64,000 bases of DNA from Proteromonas lacertae (lineage: Eukaryota; Sar; Bigyra; Opalinata; Proteromonadidae). Below the pieces are notes generated by a model. The model was given only the letters and a program-made list of their open reading frames with translations. It ran no database searches and had not been told where the DNA came from. Where the stretch lies: assembly GCA_002245135.1 (NCBI GenBank), contig NGBS01000003.1, positions 186,001 to 250,000 of the forward strand. The letters are read 5' to 3'. The translations under genes were made by a program, and so were the position numbers. Positions 48,833 through 61,425 of this stretch are shown here, piece by piece (position 1 is the stretch's first letter; each line of letters opens with the position of its first letter).

Positions 48833-49148
48833 GATTTAATCAGAGAAACTTGTGTTTCTACTATTTGTAACGGACATATTTGCATTAGCTGAAATAAAAT
48901 TAACCAGAAAGATTCTGAAGTAGATATTTAAAATCTATTTGATTATTTGTAATTTTGATCTGAATAATGATATATTTTCTTATGCTCCAATGAAATACCT
49001 GAAATTTTTTTCTTCCTTTCAGTTCATTTATGGTCGTTAATTGATCATTAGGACACTCTCTGATCATCGATAAGCTCTCTCTGTCTTCAGAAACAACTAC
49101 TCAAACAATGTCAAGCTTATGAAATATATTCGTTACACTTTATAAAAA
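48833..49148. other. Intergenic, shared promoter region
   Basis: About 316 bp between two divergent genes (starts at 48832 minus and 49149 plus). Stops occur in all frames. I see no RNA gene or clear motif. Confidence 0.5.
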
Positions 49149-49839
49149 ATGAGCAGAAGAAGAGCAATCGTCTTGATTAGTAAATCGTTTGTTAAAGATA
49201 TTAAACGAGAGTATTTGTTTTTATCAAGCTAAATAGAAAATTCTCTACTCCAAGTGAATCTTCAGCTGTTTGTGAATGTTTTGATCCAAAAGGAAACTCC
49301 AAACTTGGATTCAATATTGGAGTTGAATTTGTTAATCCTGGAGATGAATTGTTGGGAGAAGTATATTTTCACTTATTTGTTAGTATATTATGTATTCTGG
49401 AAGGCAAGTGATAAAGAATAAAGATTTTTATATATCATGGCTCACTCTAAGAATTATATATTACCTTATTTGCACATTGAATGTTTTTTCTTCAATATGT
49501 TTGTTATGTTTCAAGTATTATATATATATATACTATCTAATATGTTATATATTTATTAGATATACACATTCAAATATAACTGAACCATCACATATTAATA
49601 GGATTTGTTGTTCAGTAATTCCATGTTTTATTATTTTAGTTGAATCAATATTACTTTATTTACAGAAATTCAAATGCTTTGGAGTTTCTATCTTTTTGCA
49701 TATTATATTTACATTCATTTCAACATTTTATATGCCTTCAGGGTTTTATTTGGTAAGAATATTCTTGGATTTGTTGAGTTTTATTGTTGTGTTTTTTATG
49801 AAAGATTATTTTGTATATTCATGTAATATTATTCAATAG
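49149..49839 (+). CDS. Small multi-pass membrane protein, unknown
   Basis: ATG 49149 (M-S-R-R-R-A-I-V-L-I) is joined through three short introns to a C-terminal part with four hydrophobic helices: I-I-Y-Y-L-I-C-T-L-N-V-F, V-I-P-C-F-I-I-L-V-E-S-I-L-L, F-L-H-I-I-F-T-F-I-S-T-F and L-D-L-L-S-F-I-V-V-F-F. The N-terminal 60 residues are soluble. The TAG at 49837-49839 ends the frame. No family recognised. Confidence 0.55.
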
Positions 49840-49918
49840 ATCCCAATGACAATGCTTGTTCCTCGTGATAGCGCTGGACCACAATCTCTTCTGGAGATAA
49901 TAGATGTATAATAAGAAT

Positions 49919-51358
49919 TTATGTAATTTTTTTAATATATATTGAATTATATATATTGTGAGAGGGGAATGAATAATATAAAACGTTCTATATCTGAATC
50001 GTGAAATAATTAAATTAACAAAAAACGAAACGGATCTGATAAAATAACTATTCATTGGAACACTGTAATAATCACTGTCAAATTTTAAATCAGAAACTGG
50101 TTTATACAATGTTTTAGCTTGATAAAATGGAATTGATTCTTCTTTATCACCATTTGGTTTTATCCATTTCAGTTTTAATCTATAACTGGAGGAATTGTAT
50201 TTTTCTGAACATATTGTATCATTGTCATTATCTGTATAACATTCTTTTTGTTTTTTACTGTAAAATCCTCTCATCTCAAAATCATGATAGCCTGATGCTA
50301 TTATCATCTTATTTGAAGATTCTGAATATTCCCATAAACTACAAAATCCATAATAATCATTATTGTCTTTTGTATAATTGAATTTTGTAGAGTTAAATAC
50401 ATTTATTTCATCAATGTACACTTTATAGAATGAATAATCAGAATCACTCACAAATGTATATTCACCCTCATTTTCCACATATATTAATCCTTTTATAGTG
50501 AAATTCCAATATTCAATGTGATTTGTTGATAAATAATACTTCAATTTTTCATCCCAAATTACATAAGTATTATCACCATTTAAAGCATTAATATTATCTA
50601 TTATTGCATTTAAACTACTATAAACTGTTGTAATTTTATCATAACCACAATTAAATTCATTCACACCATTGTCTATTTCCACATTCAATCCAGGTTTATA
50701 TTCAAATGGAATTTTGGATATTATTATATCTGTTGTTATTCCACTTTCATTTGAAGGATTTTTGGCTTTGATTGTTATTCTATTAATATATTATATCATT
50801 TTATAAAATACATTAATCTATCGATTGGAGAATAGTTATTGAATGATAGTATTCCATCTTCAGATATTGAAATATTCGTAATTTCCTTCTGGTTGGAAAG
50901 ATATTGACCAATTCTCTATTTTTCTATCACATTTACATTCAAATGAATCTGTCAAATTGTCAATTATATTTAATTCACTAATTCCGACAAGATAATGCAG
51001 TTGGTACATCCCAAACTATAATTAATTATGAAATCTATACTCTTTATATCCAACATAGAATTAAGTATAGCTTTCATCAGTTTTTTTTAACGTCACAGTA
51101 TATGTTTGTTGATTTTCTTCTTCAGGTGTACCTGTAATTCTTCCATTTAGTGGATCAAGTGATAAGCCTTTGATTAAACTAGGTTTAACCATAAATACAC
51201 CTCCATTAGATCTGATATTTGGAGTATTGGAGATTATTATTTCATCCTACAACATAATTTGGATTTTGATTTGAATAATCAAACTCATTTTCTGCAAACA
51301 CATACAGAATAAATAGCACTATTTATAACTTATATTATCAAATACTAAAAACAAACAT
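49919..51358 (-). CDS. Secreted He_PIG / PA14-domain surface protein
   Basis: The start at 51358 gives a short signal peptide after a 27-nt intron (M-F-V-F-M-L-F-I-L-Y-V-F-A). A He_PIG (putative Ig) module follows, with K-G-L-S-L-D-P-L-N-G-R-I-T-G-T-P. Then a PA14-like domain is seen: G-L-I-Y-V-E-N-E-G-E-Y-T-F, the F-Y-K-V-Y-I-D strand, G-Y-H-D-F-E-M-R-G-F and L-K-W-I-K-P-N-G. PA14 domains bind glycans or sit in adhesins. After the last intron the frame ends soon after N-V-L-Y-Y-S, where similar proteins continue into another He_PIG, so the C-terminus looks short. The exon joins in 50780-51290 are only partly settled. Confidence 0.7.
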
Positions 51359-51530
51359 TTTGTTTATAAATTTGACTAGATATGATCACTATAGTGAAAT
51401 AACTGAACGTTTATTTTGAAACGATTTAATTTTTATAAATTAAGAAAAGACAATAATAATTAAATATATCTTTACATATAAATAAATATATAGTTTTAAA
51501 TAAAACACGTTTATTATTATCCTTATTAAA

Positions 51531-54500
51531 TTAATCACTATCATCATCATTATAATTATTAATTCTAGCATTTGTCCAAGCAGTAGCTTCAGTATACCTC
51601 GTAATAATTGGATATTGTGTAACAATCGTCGATGAAACATGATTCAATAAAAACCTAATCATTATAATATCACCAATAAAATTCTTTGGAACTGATGATA
51701 AAAAGAAATAATAAATAGTTGTCTGTATAATAAATAACACAACAAAATAAGCTGAGACAATTATAATCAACGTCTCTAATGAACTGAACATAATATCATC
51801 AGTTAAACTAATGATCTCCAATAATTGTTTATGTAAATTCCTATTTGTGATTAAATCCTTAAACATCAAATAAGTTGGATGATTAAACGACAATTTTGTT
51901 CTCTCTTCATTATATATAGAAAAACTGATTCTATAATACTCATTAATAGTAGAATCTAGTGATCTCTGGTAATAATTATCAGTAAAGTATGAAAAATATG
52001 ATTGTTTAAATATATCACTTGGTAAATCATATAAGTCTTGATATTCAATATCACCATTATCACAATGCCAAGAGGAACAAGATTGATAATACATCAAATT
52101 ATTTAACTCACTTTCCAACATTTTATGATATTTATTATATTTTGTTATGTCATCACTGTGTTTTATTGTTTCTTGTATTACATATTCTATTTTATTAATT
52201 GACATCATTCTATATCCCTTATATAACAAAGCACCTACTAACTGTTTTTCATCTTGTAACATAAAAATGAATAGCAATAACAATGCAATTCCTAGTATAA
52301 ATTCAACAAATAAAATCCAATAAATATTATGTGTTTTCTTTTTCAAAGTTTTACATTTATATGATTCTTGAGTAAAGAATTTAATCTTTTCTTCTACTAC
52401 AAGAGGGTTGGAAGGATTATTCTCTAAAGTCCATACTTCCTCTGTTCTTGATTTATATTTCTCTTTTTCCATTTCTTCACAATAAGAAGAAGAAGCAACA
52501 TTATTTCTTTTATTTAATAAATATTCAAAACTTTCTGTTAATCTTTCACATTCATAATCAGGTATCATTTTGATTATATCAAATCCTATATGTTGTTCTA
52601 AATGTCCCAATCTAATTTTATTTCTAAACAAAAACACTGAAACAATCAAAAATACTGATTTCATTACAACATAGATAATAATCACATATAAAATAACATC
52701 TAATCGATGAACAACATTATCATAACTTTCCTTTAATACTGGAAAATAAGAATCAGGAATTTCAACAGTATTATATAATACATTATTTTCTTCTTCTTTA
52801 ACTAATGCTTTTGAGATTATTGAAGTATCTTGTTTATTATATTCAGTCAAAATTGTATGTACTGAATTAATCAATCTAGATCTTGCATCAGTTAAATATA
52901 CTTCTTCCATATATTCTCTACCATTAATTAACCATTTCGTTATACTCAATTTCTTTCTATCACCTAAATGAGCTAATCTACAAGTACCACTGATGATTAT
53001 ATTATCTGAAGGACATCTTAATAATGGATAATATATAGATTTTAAATGAACTAAGTCATCTGACATTAAATTAAGCCAATAATTAACATGTCCTGGATCA
53101 GAAGAGATTGTGATTTGATAAACATCTATCAAGTTCTGATATAGGAAATATGGAGTTAATAAAATTGAATGATAATATTTCACAAAGTACCAAAAGTAAA
53201 CAATCAATAAAATACATACAATCCCACTGATTACAGTAAATATAATAGCTTCAATGATATAATAATATAATGTAAATTTCTCCAAGTATTGCAAACCCAT
53301 TCCATTGTCAAAACTTACTTTATTCTTATCATCTTTCATTGCTATTGTCTTTTTCATTTGTGTTTTTTTATTGGCTAATAAATTCTCCCTCACTCTATCC
53401 AATGAATTCTTCATTTTTAGATCCTTTGTAATAGAATTATCACTACCAACGGATAGATTTGTAACAGATGCATTATTATTAACGAAACTATCTTCATCCT
53501 CTCTAGCACTATCCATTACTTCATCATCATCATCACTTAATCTATTCTCCCTATTATTCATAAATATATCAGGATTTTCTATCTCGTCAGCCCAATCATA
53601 TAATTCATCTGCTTTTACTAAATCATCTCGAACATATTGCATGTAATTACCATATCCTCTTAACACTTCAGCATGGCCTGGAAACTTTGTCATTAATGTA
53701 TGGTAGGAGTTATTGACTTTGGCATCAACATCACGGATTTGACCAAATATATTTTGCATTCTGACAGCTATTATATGATTTGGTAGCGTTTTTGTCATTG
53801 ACATGTTTCTCCAGAATGTAAATAATAATGTAATTAACTTCTAATAAAATAATAATTATAATAATAATTATATATATATATATATATATACTTCATGTTG
53901 TTTTTGTGATTGATTGAATGCTCTCTTATATTCCACTTCTTTGTAATTGTCTATATTCTTAGTTGGATTGTTATTTTTGTTCTTATTGTTAGTTTCATAT
54001 AATTCATTTGTTTCATTGATGCTTTGTTTTTCTTCTAATAACAATAATGAATGGTACAATAAATATTTCAAGTCATAGGGTGATATATCAGGTATTTTCA
54101 TAACTATAGTTTCTAACTCCTGATTATAAATAATGGAATAATTCAAAAAATATGCCCAAAATGAAGATTCAGTTGAATATTTACCTATATTACCTTTAAA
54201 CACCATATATGCAGTATGGTAAAATTCATTATCAGGCTTTTGCACCATTTCTGCAGCAATACTAATAGCAAAAAACAAATCATAAGGTGAATGTGTTTGT
54301 TTAATATAACCAGGAAATGTTTCAGATGGATTAGATATTCCTTTTGTTGTTTTAATGGCAAAATCACTATTGGCATGACTGAGTAGATTTTCTGTTTCAT
54401 TTTTCTTTGATCCTGATGATAATAATACATTTTGAAATTTTTCTGAATTAAATATTCTCTTTTTATAAAATTCTATAATATTAATAATAATAATAATATA

Positions 54501-55629
54501 TATATATATACTGAATAAATAATTAATTCCAATAACTCCTGGAATTATTGACACAATGAATATTATTGTAGTTGCTAACTCTGGCACTCCCCATACTCTT
54601 AAACAATCAAATATTATACCAGCACTTGGAATATATTGACTTATTAACATCTAATATATATATATAAATATGATTAAAATTGTTAATACTTTTCGATTAT
54701 TTTTAATTTCATAATAAGGCATATAAAACCATATTCTATACACTGAATATAATATAAAACATAATCTCACTACTGTGGTTATATTTGACGATATTAATAA
54801 TGCATTCCAAGTACAAGTTACATATAGAAATATGTTATATATTTTTATATAGAATAATTGTCTTCCATTGATTACTCGTGAATTATGGTGTAATAATAAT
54901 AAATATGAATGAGTAAATATAAAGAATGCAATGATAAATAGTGTAATTATACCAAATATAGAATGTGCAGCTGTAGATGTCTAATTAATTAAAAACAATT
55001 ATTAATACATACATTATAACACTGTATTTTCCCTTCTACTCGTGAGATATAAATACCATTAGAATTTTTAGAGCAAAATATATAAGTACCAACAGAATTT
55101 ATTGAAGGTATGTACAAATACACTGTAAATATACTTAAAAATCCTCTTAATATCTTAATATGCAGTGAATTGAATGGTTTCTTATAATAGGCAGTAAGGC
55201 ATACATAAAAAAACAACATTGCTGCTAAAATATGAATTACAACAATGATCCAGAATGCCGCTTCATAACTTCGGAATATGAACCAAACAGTGTCTGCGAA
55301 AAATGATGTTATTTTTGATATATATTCTCCAACCACAGAATAATCTTCAGGTTTAAAAAAGGCACAATGCGTTAGGAGTAAATAATATTAAGAAATTTAA
55401 TCGCATGATTATTTTAAATAAATGATATTTAATCCTGTCCATAAGAAATACAGATAAGAATTACTTTCAAAAGGAAGCGGCTTTCCTGTTAAAGCATATA
55501 CAACTATGAAGTATGTAGTCTCTATTTTTGTTAAAGCGATCTTCTGTTTTATTCTTCTTAGTGAATTCGCTTTGGATTTAGAATGATTTGGGCTTCTAGG
55601 TAAAATAATAAAATAAAATACCTGGCCAT
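51531..55629 (-). CDS. TmcB-like multi-pass membrane protein
   Basis: A short first exon (ATG 55629, M-A-R) joins to K-P-L-P-F-E-S-N-S-Y-L-Y-F-L-W. A block of about six TM helices follows (53870-55340). Next is a soluble TPR-like segment with F-P-G-H-A-E-V-L-R-G-Y-G-N-Y-M-Q-Y-V and D-E-L-Y-D-W-A-D-E, the hallmark of the tiny-macrocysts TmcB-like proteins of amoebae and ciliates. The C-terminal half has several more TM helices separated by about 200-residue loops. The usual family PAS domain was not seen. The function is unknown; in Dictyostelium TmcB affects macrocyst development. The second junction (55351-55429) is a candidate AT-AC intron. Confidence 0.7.
55351..55429 (-). other. Candidate U12-type AT-AC (or AT-AG) intron in the TmcB-like gene
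   Basis: On the minus strand the exon reads W-T-G-L, then a stop appears in frame and there is no nearby GT donor. A 79-nt segment starting ATATCATTT and ending CCTTTTTTAAAC restores the frame into T-E-D-Y-S-V-V-G. An AG six bases further on would also keep the frame. ACTCCTAAC about 20 nt before the end resembles the U12 branch site. The donor is weaker than in the other three cases and no family alignment fixes this junction, so confidence is lower. Confidence 0.35.
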
Positions 55630-55753
55630 CTGATATACAGACTGTGTATTGATTGGCAGATTACTAAGCTTTAAATATTTTGAAAAAACGAATTGGGTGT
55701 AACAAAAATAAACGAAAAATATTATCATTTTTTATATTCGTTATTTAAGTGAT

Positions 55754-56924
55754 ATGGAAACACAAGACTTATCAGCAGCGGTTCGTATTATTATTATTAT
55801 GATTGAATAGGTGGGTTTTTATTCCAAACAAAATGTCGTTCTTGGAAGCCAATATATCGAATTACTTATGTTATAGCCATATTTTTAATATTTGGAGTGA
55901 TTTTATTTGCATTATCCTTACCTATAATGAATACTTCATCAAATGTATTTTTAATTTGAATTATTTTAAATTAGATACAAGAATATGAATATCAATATGA
56001 TGGGGATGGTGCTGCAACATCAGAATGTAAATTAGGTGAAGGCACATATAATAAACAATGCACAGTATAAATAATTACTTAATATGTAGATAAAAATAAA
56101 AGTAACAGAAAAAATGGAAGCACCCATCTATGTATATTATGGTCTTGACAATTTTTATCAAAATCATCGAAGATTTGTACAAAGTAGAAGTGATAACCAA
56201 TTATTAGGTGAAGATGTTAAAGACAGTTCATTAGATGATGATTGTGATCCACTTCCTAAAGCTCCTAATGGTAAATACTACTGGCCTTGTGGATTAGCTG
56301 CTCAAAGCTTTTTTAATGGTATAATAATAATAATAATAATCTATAATTATATATTAAAAATAGACTCTATTAAATTAGCATCACCTACTGATATTGTAAT
56401 GTATGAAAGTGATATAACATGGAAATCTGATAGAGAAAAGAAATTTAAAAATCCAAAGTCAGTAAATAAAGATAAATATGTGTATTTAGATGATTCATTT
56501 CCTGGTTTAATAAGTCTTGATAAAAGCAATGATAGTACTAAATCTAATTATTATGGTGGAGGTGTGCAGGATGAGCATTTTATTGTTTGGATGAAAACTG
56601 CTGCTTTACCAAACTTTAGAAAATTATATGGAAGAATAACAGAAGATGTTGAAGCTGATACTGAATTAGAATTTACAATTAATGCTAGTATATATATATT
56701 AATATATTGATATAGATTTTCCTGTTTACCAATTCAAAGGGAAGAAATATATAATAGTAGCTACAACTGGATGGATTGGAGGTAAAAATACATTTTTGGG
56801 TATTTGTTATTTAGTAGTTGGTATTCTTTCTTGTGTAATTGGAGTAATATTTTTAATTAAACATATTATTAAACCAAGGAAGTTTGGAGATGTTGATAGT
56901 ATTAATTGGAGTAAGCTTGATTGA
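55754..56924 (+). CDS. CDC50/LEM3-family subunit of P4-ATPase flippases
   Basis: Exons from ATG 55754 encode W-K-P-I-Y-R-I-T-Y-V-I-A-I-F-L-I-F-G-V-I (first TM). The ectodomain carries the family signature Y-Y-G-L-D-N-F-Y-Q-N-H-R-R-F-V with S-R-S-D-N-Q-L. Next are P-N-G-K-Y-Y-W-P-C-G and, later, F-I-V-W-M-K-T-A-A-L-P-N-F-R-K-L-Y-G. A second TM (Y-L-V-V-G-I-L-S-C-V-I-G-V-I-F) lies near the C-terminus, with TGA at 56922-56924. CDC50 proteins escort and activate phospholipid flippases in the ER, Golgi and plasma membrane. Five short GT-AG introns, several with TA or AAT repeats. Confidence 0.95.
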
Positions 56925-57170
56925 GATAGTTATCTATTTTAGTTATATTCTTGTGTTTGTTCATAAAAATATCTATATAGACACTAAATGTAACTAATTT
57001 TATCATTATCACATTTTGCAATTTTATAGAGCATAATGAATGGATTTATACACCAATATAATCTTCAATATAGGTATTTAGGATGTTTTTTTAATCTTTT
57101 TAATTTTTGGGTTATTCAAAATTTTGATAAAAATCGAATTTCGTTATTTTTGTTTTATATTTACATAAAG

Positions 57171-59377
57171 ATGATAATAAAAGTGAATAAAAGCATAAGA
57201 GAAGAGGGGTATATTTTATATTTATTTTTATGATAGATTATGTCGAAAATTGGTCGAAAGTGGTTTTGGTGATATAGAAGTGAAGATTAGAGATAATCGA
57301 ATAATGTCAATCAAATCAATTTTAGTGAATGGAAATGAAACTGTAAAGAAACTGTTGTTAGATCGTGAGTTTGTTGGGGTTTTCGAGTTATATGAAGAAA
57401 TCGAAGAAATTGGCTATTATGAGATGGAGAAATACTACAGTGGTGGTGAACTGATAATCTGTAAAGAGAGTGTGTGTGAAGTGTTGATGTTTTGTTTATG
57501 TTATTGTGAAAAAGAGATAATAAATGATTGTTATGAATTTATGAAGAATAATATAGATGAAGATGTGTTAATGAAATTAATTCATATATGTAATGTATTT
57601 GGTGGATGTTTGAGAGAGATAGAAGACTTGAAAAATATGGAAATAGAAAAGCGAGGATATAAATATTTATATAAAAATGAATATTTGCTGAGATTAGAAA
57701 TGAATAATTTGATTGAGATATTAAATATGAAAGATGTGATAATAGTGAATGAGTTATGGTTATTAAATCGGTTATTGGAATGGTATAAATTCCAAAAGAA
57801 TAAGAAAGATAATAATGAAGAGATTAAAGATGATTTTAAACAATTGATAGAAGAAGATATCGATTATGAAAAGATAAAAGAGAAAGAGATAGAAAAAGAG
57901 AATAAAGAAATGTTGAAAGAAATGAAAATAGAATTGAAGAAAAATGAATGTAAAAATCATATAGAAATATATTGTATAAAAGATGAGAGAATTCAAAATG
58001 TAATAATCAACAATTACAATGAAGATAATAAAGAAGAAGACTTTAATGAAGAAGAAAGAAGAATATTGGATAGAATGGAAGAAAAAGAATTGAATGATGA
58101 AATAATGTGTATATTAGAAATGAATAATATAAAAATGATGGAAATAGTATTGATGATAATGAAATATAAAAATGTGAAAATGGAAAGTATAAATACTAAA
58201 AATATATTTAAATAGAATATATCTCAAATACAGAAAAGAGAAATATATTGGAAAGATTATATAAGAATATAATGAGAATAAAAGAAATCGAACAATGAAA
58301 TGTTTATGTTTATTTGTTGATGATAAAAAGAGTGTTTCAATAATAGAAGAAGTATGTGGAAAAGGAATTCTTTTTAGAATATTGAATGAAGATAATTATC
58401 TACATTCCAAATCGAAAGAATTATTAATAGAATATATAAAAGAGAATAAATTGAGTTTCGAAGAAGAAGAAGAAATGATTGTAATAATGAAAGATAAAGA
58501 ATTATTGAGTGAATTAAAAACAAAAGAAATCACATCATTTTCATATCCTCAATCAGAATATTCATTTGAAATAAATAAAGAAATATCAATAATTCCATCA
58601 TTTGATGGAAATCGATGTGAATTTTCAATCAATCCATCATTGCCAGATGGAATAATGATAGAGAAAGAAAGTGGAATAATTAATGGAAAAATGAATAAAG
58701 AAATCAAAAATAGAGAATATGAAATAAATTGTAAGAATATTATAAATGAAAAGAAATTCAAAATTTCATTAGAATTTGATGATGTAAAATTCACAGAATT
58801 AAACAAAAGTGATAAAATATTAATATCAAATAATGGAAAATTAATAACAAAAACAAATACAAATTATGGTTGGAATCATTGTTATTTAAATAAGAAAATG
58901 GAAAATGGAATTTATCATATCAAATATAAATATTATCGAAATGGAAGTTATTATGATGATATGATGGTAGGATTATCAACTGATAATACATATTCTGGTT
59001 ATGATATTCATAATGAATCAACAACATGTAATTATTATGCATTTAATGGTGAAAGTTTAGATATTACTCCATATTGTCATATTGGAAGAGTTGTTAATAA
59101 AAATCCAAATTTCAATAATCATGGAGATGGTTCAATTTATGAAGTGATTGTTGATATGAATAAAAGAGAATTTTGGATAAGTCATAATAATTCATCTCCT
59201 GTTTTACTTGTTAAAGATTTGCCTTCTCCATTATATCAATATGTTGTGTTATTTGGTAAAACCACTTCAGTTGAGCTATTATCAGTTTCACATATTGGGT
59301 TAGGGAAGAGATGTGCCTTTCGAGAATTATCGCCTATATCGTCTCATCCACCTCCTTATAAGTTTCCTATAGATTAG
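57171..59377 (+). CDS. BTB - He_PIG - SPRY (B30.2) protein
   Basis: ATG 57171 joins across a 28-nt intron to L-C-R-K-L-V-E-S-G-F-G-D-I-E-V-K-I, the start of a BTB/POZ fold. A charged helical region follows. The second half has a He_PIG-like module (I-N-P-S-L-P-D-G-I-M-I-E-K-E-S-G-I-I-N-G) and a C-terminal SPRY domain (Y-G-W-N-H-C-Y, M-V-G-L-S-T-D-N, F-N-G-E-S-L, Y-E-V-I-V-D-M-N-K-R-E-F). BTB-SPRY proteins commonly recruit cullin-3 ligases. Between 58215 and 58295 a 28-nt intron removes one stop, but the next frame is off by one base just before M-K-C-L-C-L-F-V, so two adjacent genes or an error remain possible. Confidence 0.7.
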
Positions 59378-59529
59378 AATTAAATTTTAGTCAAGTATAT
59401 TCTTTTTCTCCCCGATATTTTTATTTAGATTTAATTTACATAACTCTTAAAAAACACAAAATAATAACCAAAAATATATTTTATCTTAAAAAAACAGGTT
59501 CAATTATATATAAAACCTATTTATCTTCT

Positions 59530-61149
59530 TTATAATCCATTTACTCCATTTTCCATTCCCCATTTCTTTATTATTCTAGTGATATACTCAACTTGAGGAT
59601 TACTTGGAGAACTTCTCAACATTTTTACTACTTCTTTCAAACTATCTTTATTCTCTACTCCAGCTACTACTTGTTGAAATACACCAACACAAGCACCTCG
59701 TTTACCTTCAAATAAATCAGGATCACTGTCTAATCTCTCCAATATACTAAACGCTTTGGCTGAATAGAAGAATGCTCCCATTTTGTAACATTCATTCGCT
59801 ATTAATGTCAATAAACTGAATGTATCTTGACCACTTTCCATATTCACATATAAATTCCAAGCTTTTTGAGGTTTGCCATTCATTATATAACATCTACATA
59901 ACCAACTGATATATACATAATCTTCACGATATTTCTCATTCTGAATTGATTCAAAACATTCTTCAGCTGTTTGATAATCACCTGTGGATGCTGTACTTAT
60001 TCCATAATTCCAATTAAATTCATCATTATTTTGCATATATGGTTTAATTGATTTTAAATAGATATTCACATCTTCAAATTGATTAATTAAATAGAAACAA
60101 GAGGCCATACATTCTCTACCAGGTATTGTATCACATTCAGTGGGAGATGAGCCAACTAATTGGAAGTATTGTTGAGCTGTTCTTAAATGTTCACGACTAT
60201 TTGTACTTTGACCTATATAAGTATTAACTATGGCTTTTAAGATGAATTCAGTTGGACATTGGGGTTCTACATCTTTCATTAAATCATAAGCTTCATGAAT
60301 CTCATCATTTCGTAAATAAAATATTACTAAATTCAATCGTGCTTCTGGGATTAAATCAACTAATGGAGGTAAGACCTGTAAAGCATTTTCACCATTTCGA
60401 AATACTACTAAATTGTGTTTTATTAAATCGTTATCTAATATATTATATCCTTTATCTTGTAATGCTTTTAAATCAGTTTCTGCAGCTTTTCCATTGTATA
60501 ATCTACTACTATTACAAGCTTTCAAATTCAACGCAACTACACTATCAGCATGACTTTGTAAATAAACTGTTAAGATTTCTAAACTTACATCATAATAATC
60601 CATTTTGTAATAACACATTGCTATATATACATTCAATGCAATATTGTCTCTCTCTTCTAATAAGATCTTTTTATAAGCATCTGTAGCTTCTTGATAATTT
60701 CCTCGCAAATAGTGCAATGCTGCAATACTCAATTGATCTTCGATCTTGTCAGTGATTTTTTGATGGATACTCACTAATTTATTATCATCATTGTCGTGAT
60801 GAGCTAAATACAGTTGAATACGAGTTTTTAATGGGCAATCTGGTCCTAGTTCTACTTCATCAGCTGCTTCTTTCCATAATTGCAAATAATAATAACAGGC
60901 AGCCATATATAAATGAACTTCTTTTCTTTCAGCATTTTCATTCAAAACATCTTGGTAACATTTCAAAGCCTTATCATATTGACCAGAATGAAATGCACAA
61001 TATGCGATCCACATATTACAGTCGTCATTGGCTTCTTCAGTGTTTTTGTAAAACTCTAATAAAGTAATAGCACCACTATAATCATTATTTTTCAAATATT
61101 CATCCAAATCAGGTTTCTTTTTCTTTTCTTGCTGAGATTGACTCCTCAT
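59530..61149 (-). CDS. IFT56: IFT56/TTC26 (DYF-13), intraflagellar transport complex B subunit
   Basis: An intron-free 539-residue frame matches IFT56 end to end. Landmarks are Y-S-G-A-I-T-L-L-E-F near the start, I-A-Y-C-A-F-H-S-G, D-Q-L-S-I-A-A-L-H-Y, N-V-Y-I-A-M-C-Y-Y-K-M-D-Y-Y-D-V-S, L-Y-N-G-K-A-A-E and the run Q-V-L-P-P-L-V-D-L-I-P-E-A-R-L-N-L-V-I. Later come E-C-D-T-I-P-G-R-E-C-M-A-S-C-F and G-K-R-G-A-C-V-G-V-F. IFT56 is a TPR protein of IFT-B that helps import motility proteins into cilia. Length is close to the usual 550. Its presence means the organism builds a cilium or flagellum. Confidence 0.97.
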   Translation of the reverse strand: MRSQSQQEKKKKPDLDEYLKNNDYSGAITLLEFYKNTEEANDDCNMWIAYCAFHSGQYDKALKCYQDVLNENAERKEVHLYMAACYYYLQLWKEAADEVELGPDCPLKTRIQLYLAHHDNDDNKLVSIHQKITDKIEDQLSIAALHYLRGNYQEATDAYKKILLEERDNIALNVYIAMCYYKMDYYDVSLEILTVYLQSHADSVVALNLKACNSSRLYNGKAAETDLKALQDKGYNILDNDLIKHNLVVFRNGENALQVLPPLVDLIPEARLNLVIFYLRNDEIHEAYDLMKDVEPQCPTEFILKAIVNTYIGQSTNSREHLRTAQQYFQLVGSSPTECDTIPGRECMASCFYLINQFEDVNIYLKSIKPYMQNNDEFNWNYGISTASTGDYQTAEECFESIQNEKYREDYVYISWLCRCYIMNGKPQKAWNLYVNMESGQDTFSLLTLIANECYKMGAFFYSAKAFSILERLDSDPDLFEGKRGACVGVFQQVVAGVENKDSLKEVVKMLRSSPSNPQVEYITRIIKKWGMENGVNGL

Positions 61150-61425
61150 CTAATAAAATTAAATATATAGGTTCATACGTTATTCCTGTTTTGGATCACA
61201 GCTTTTGACATCATCATTTTCGCTTAGGGGTTTACTTAAATCGAAAAACGATTTTAAAAATTAAAAACTGATGAAAAAACGAATATATTTTTTTGAATTT
61301 CGTTTTTTCAAATTTAAACATACAACAATATTACAAATATAAAAATATAATGATTAAATTCATAACAGAAGAGAAGACAATTAATACTATTCCTTAAATA
61401 AATAAATAACATAAATGACGTACAA

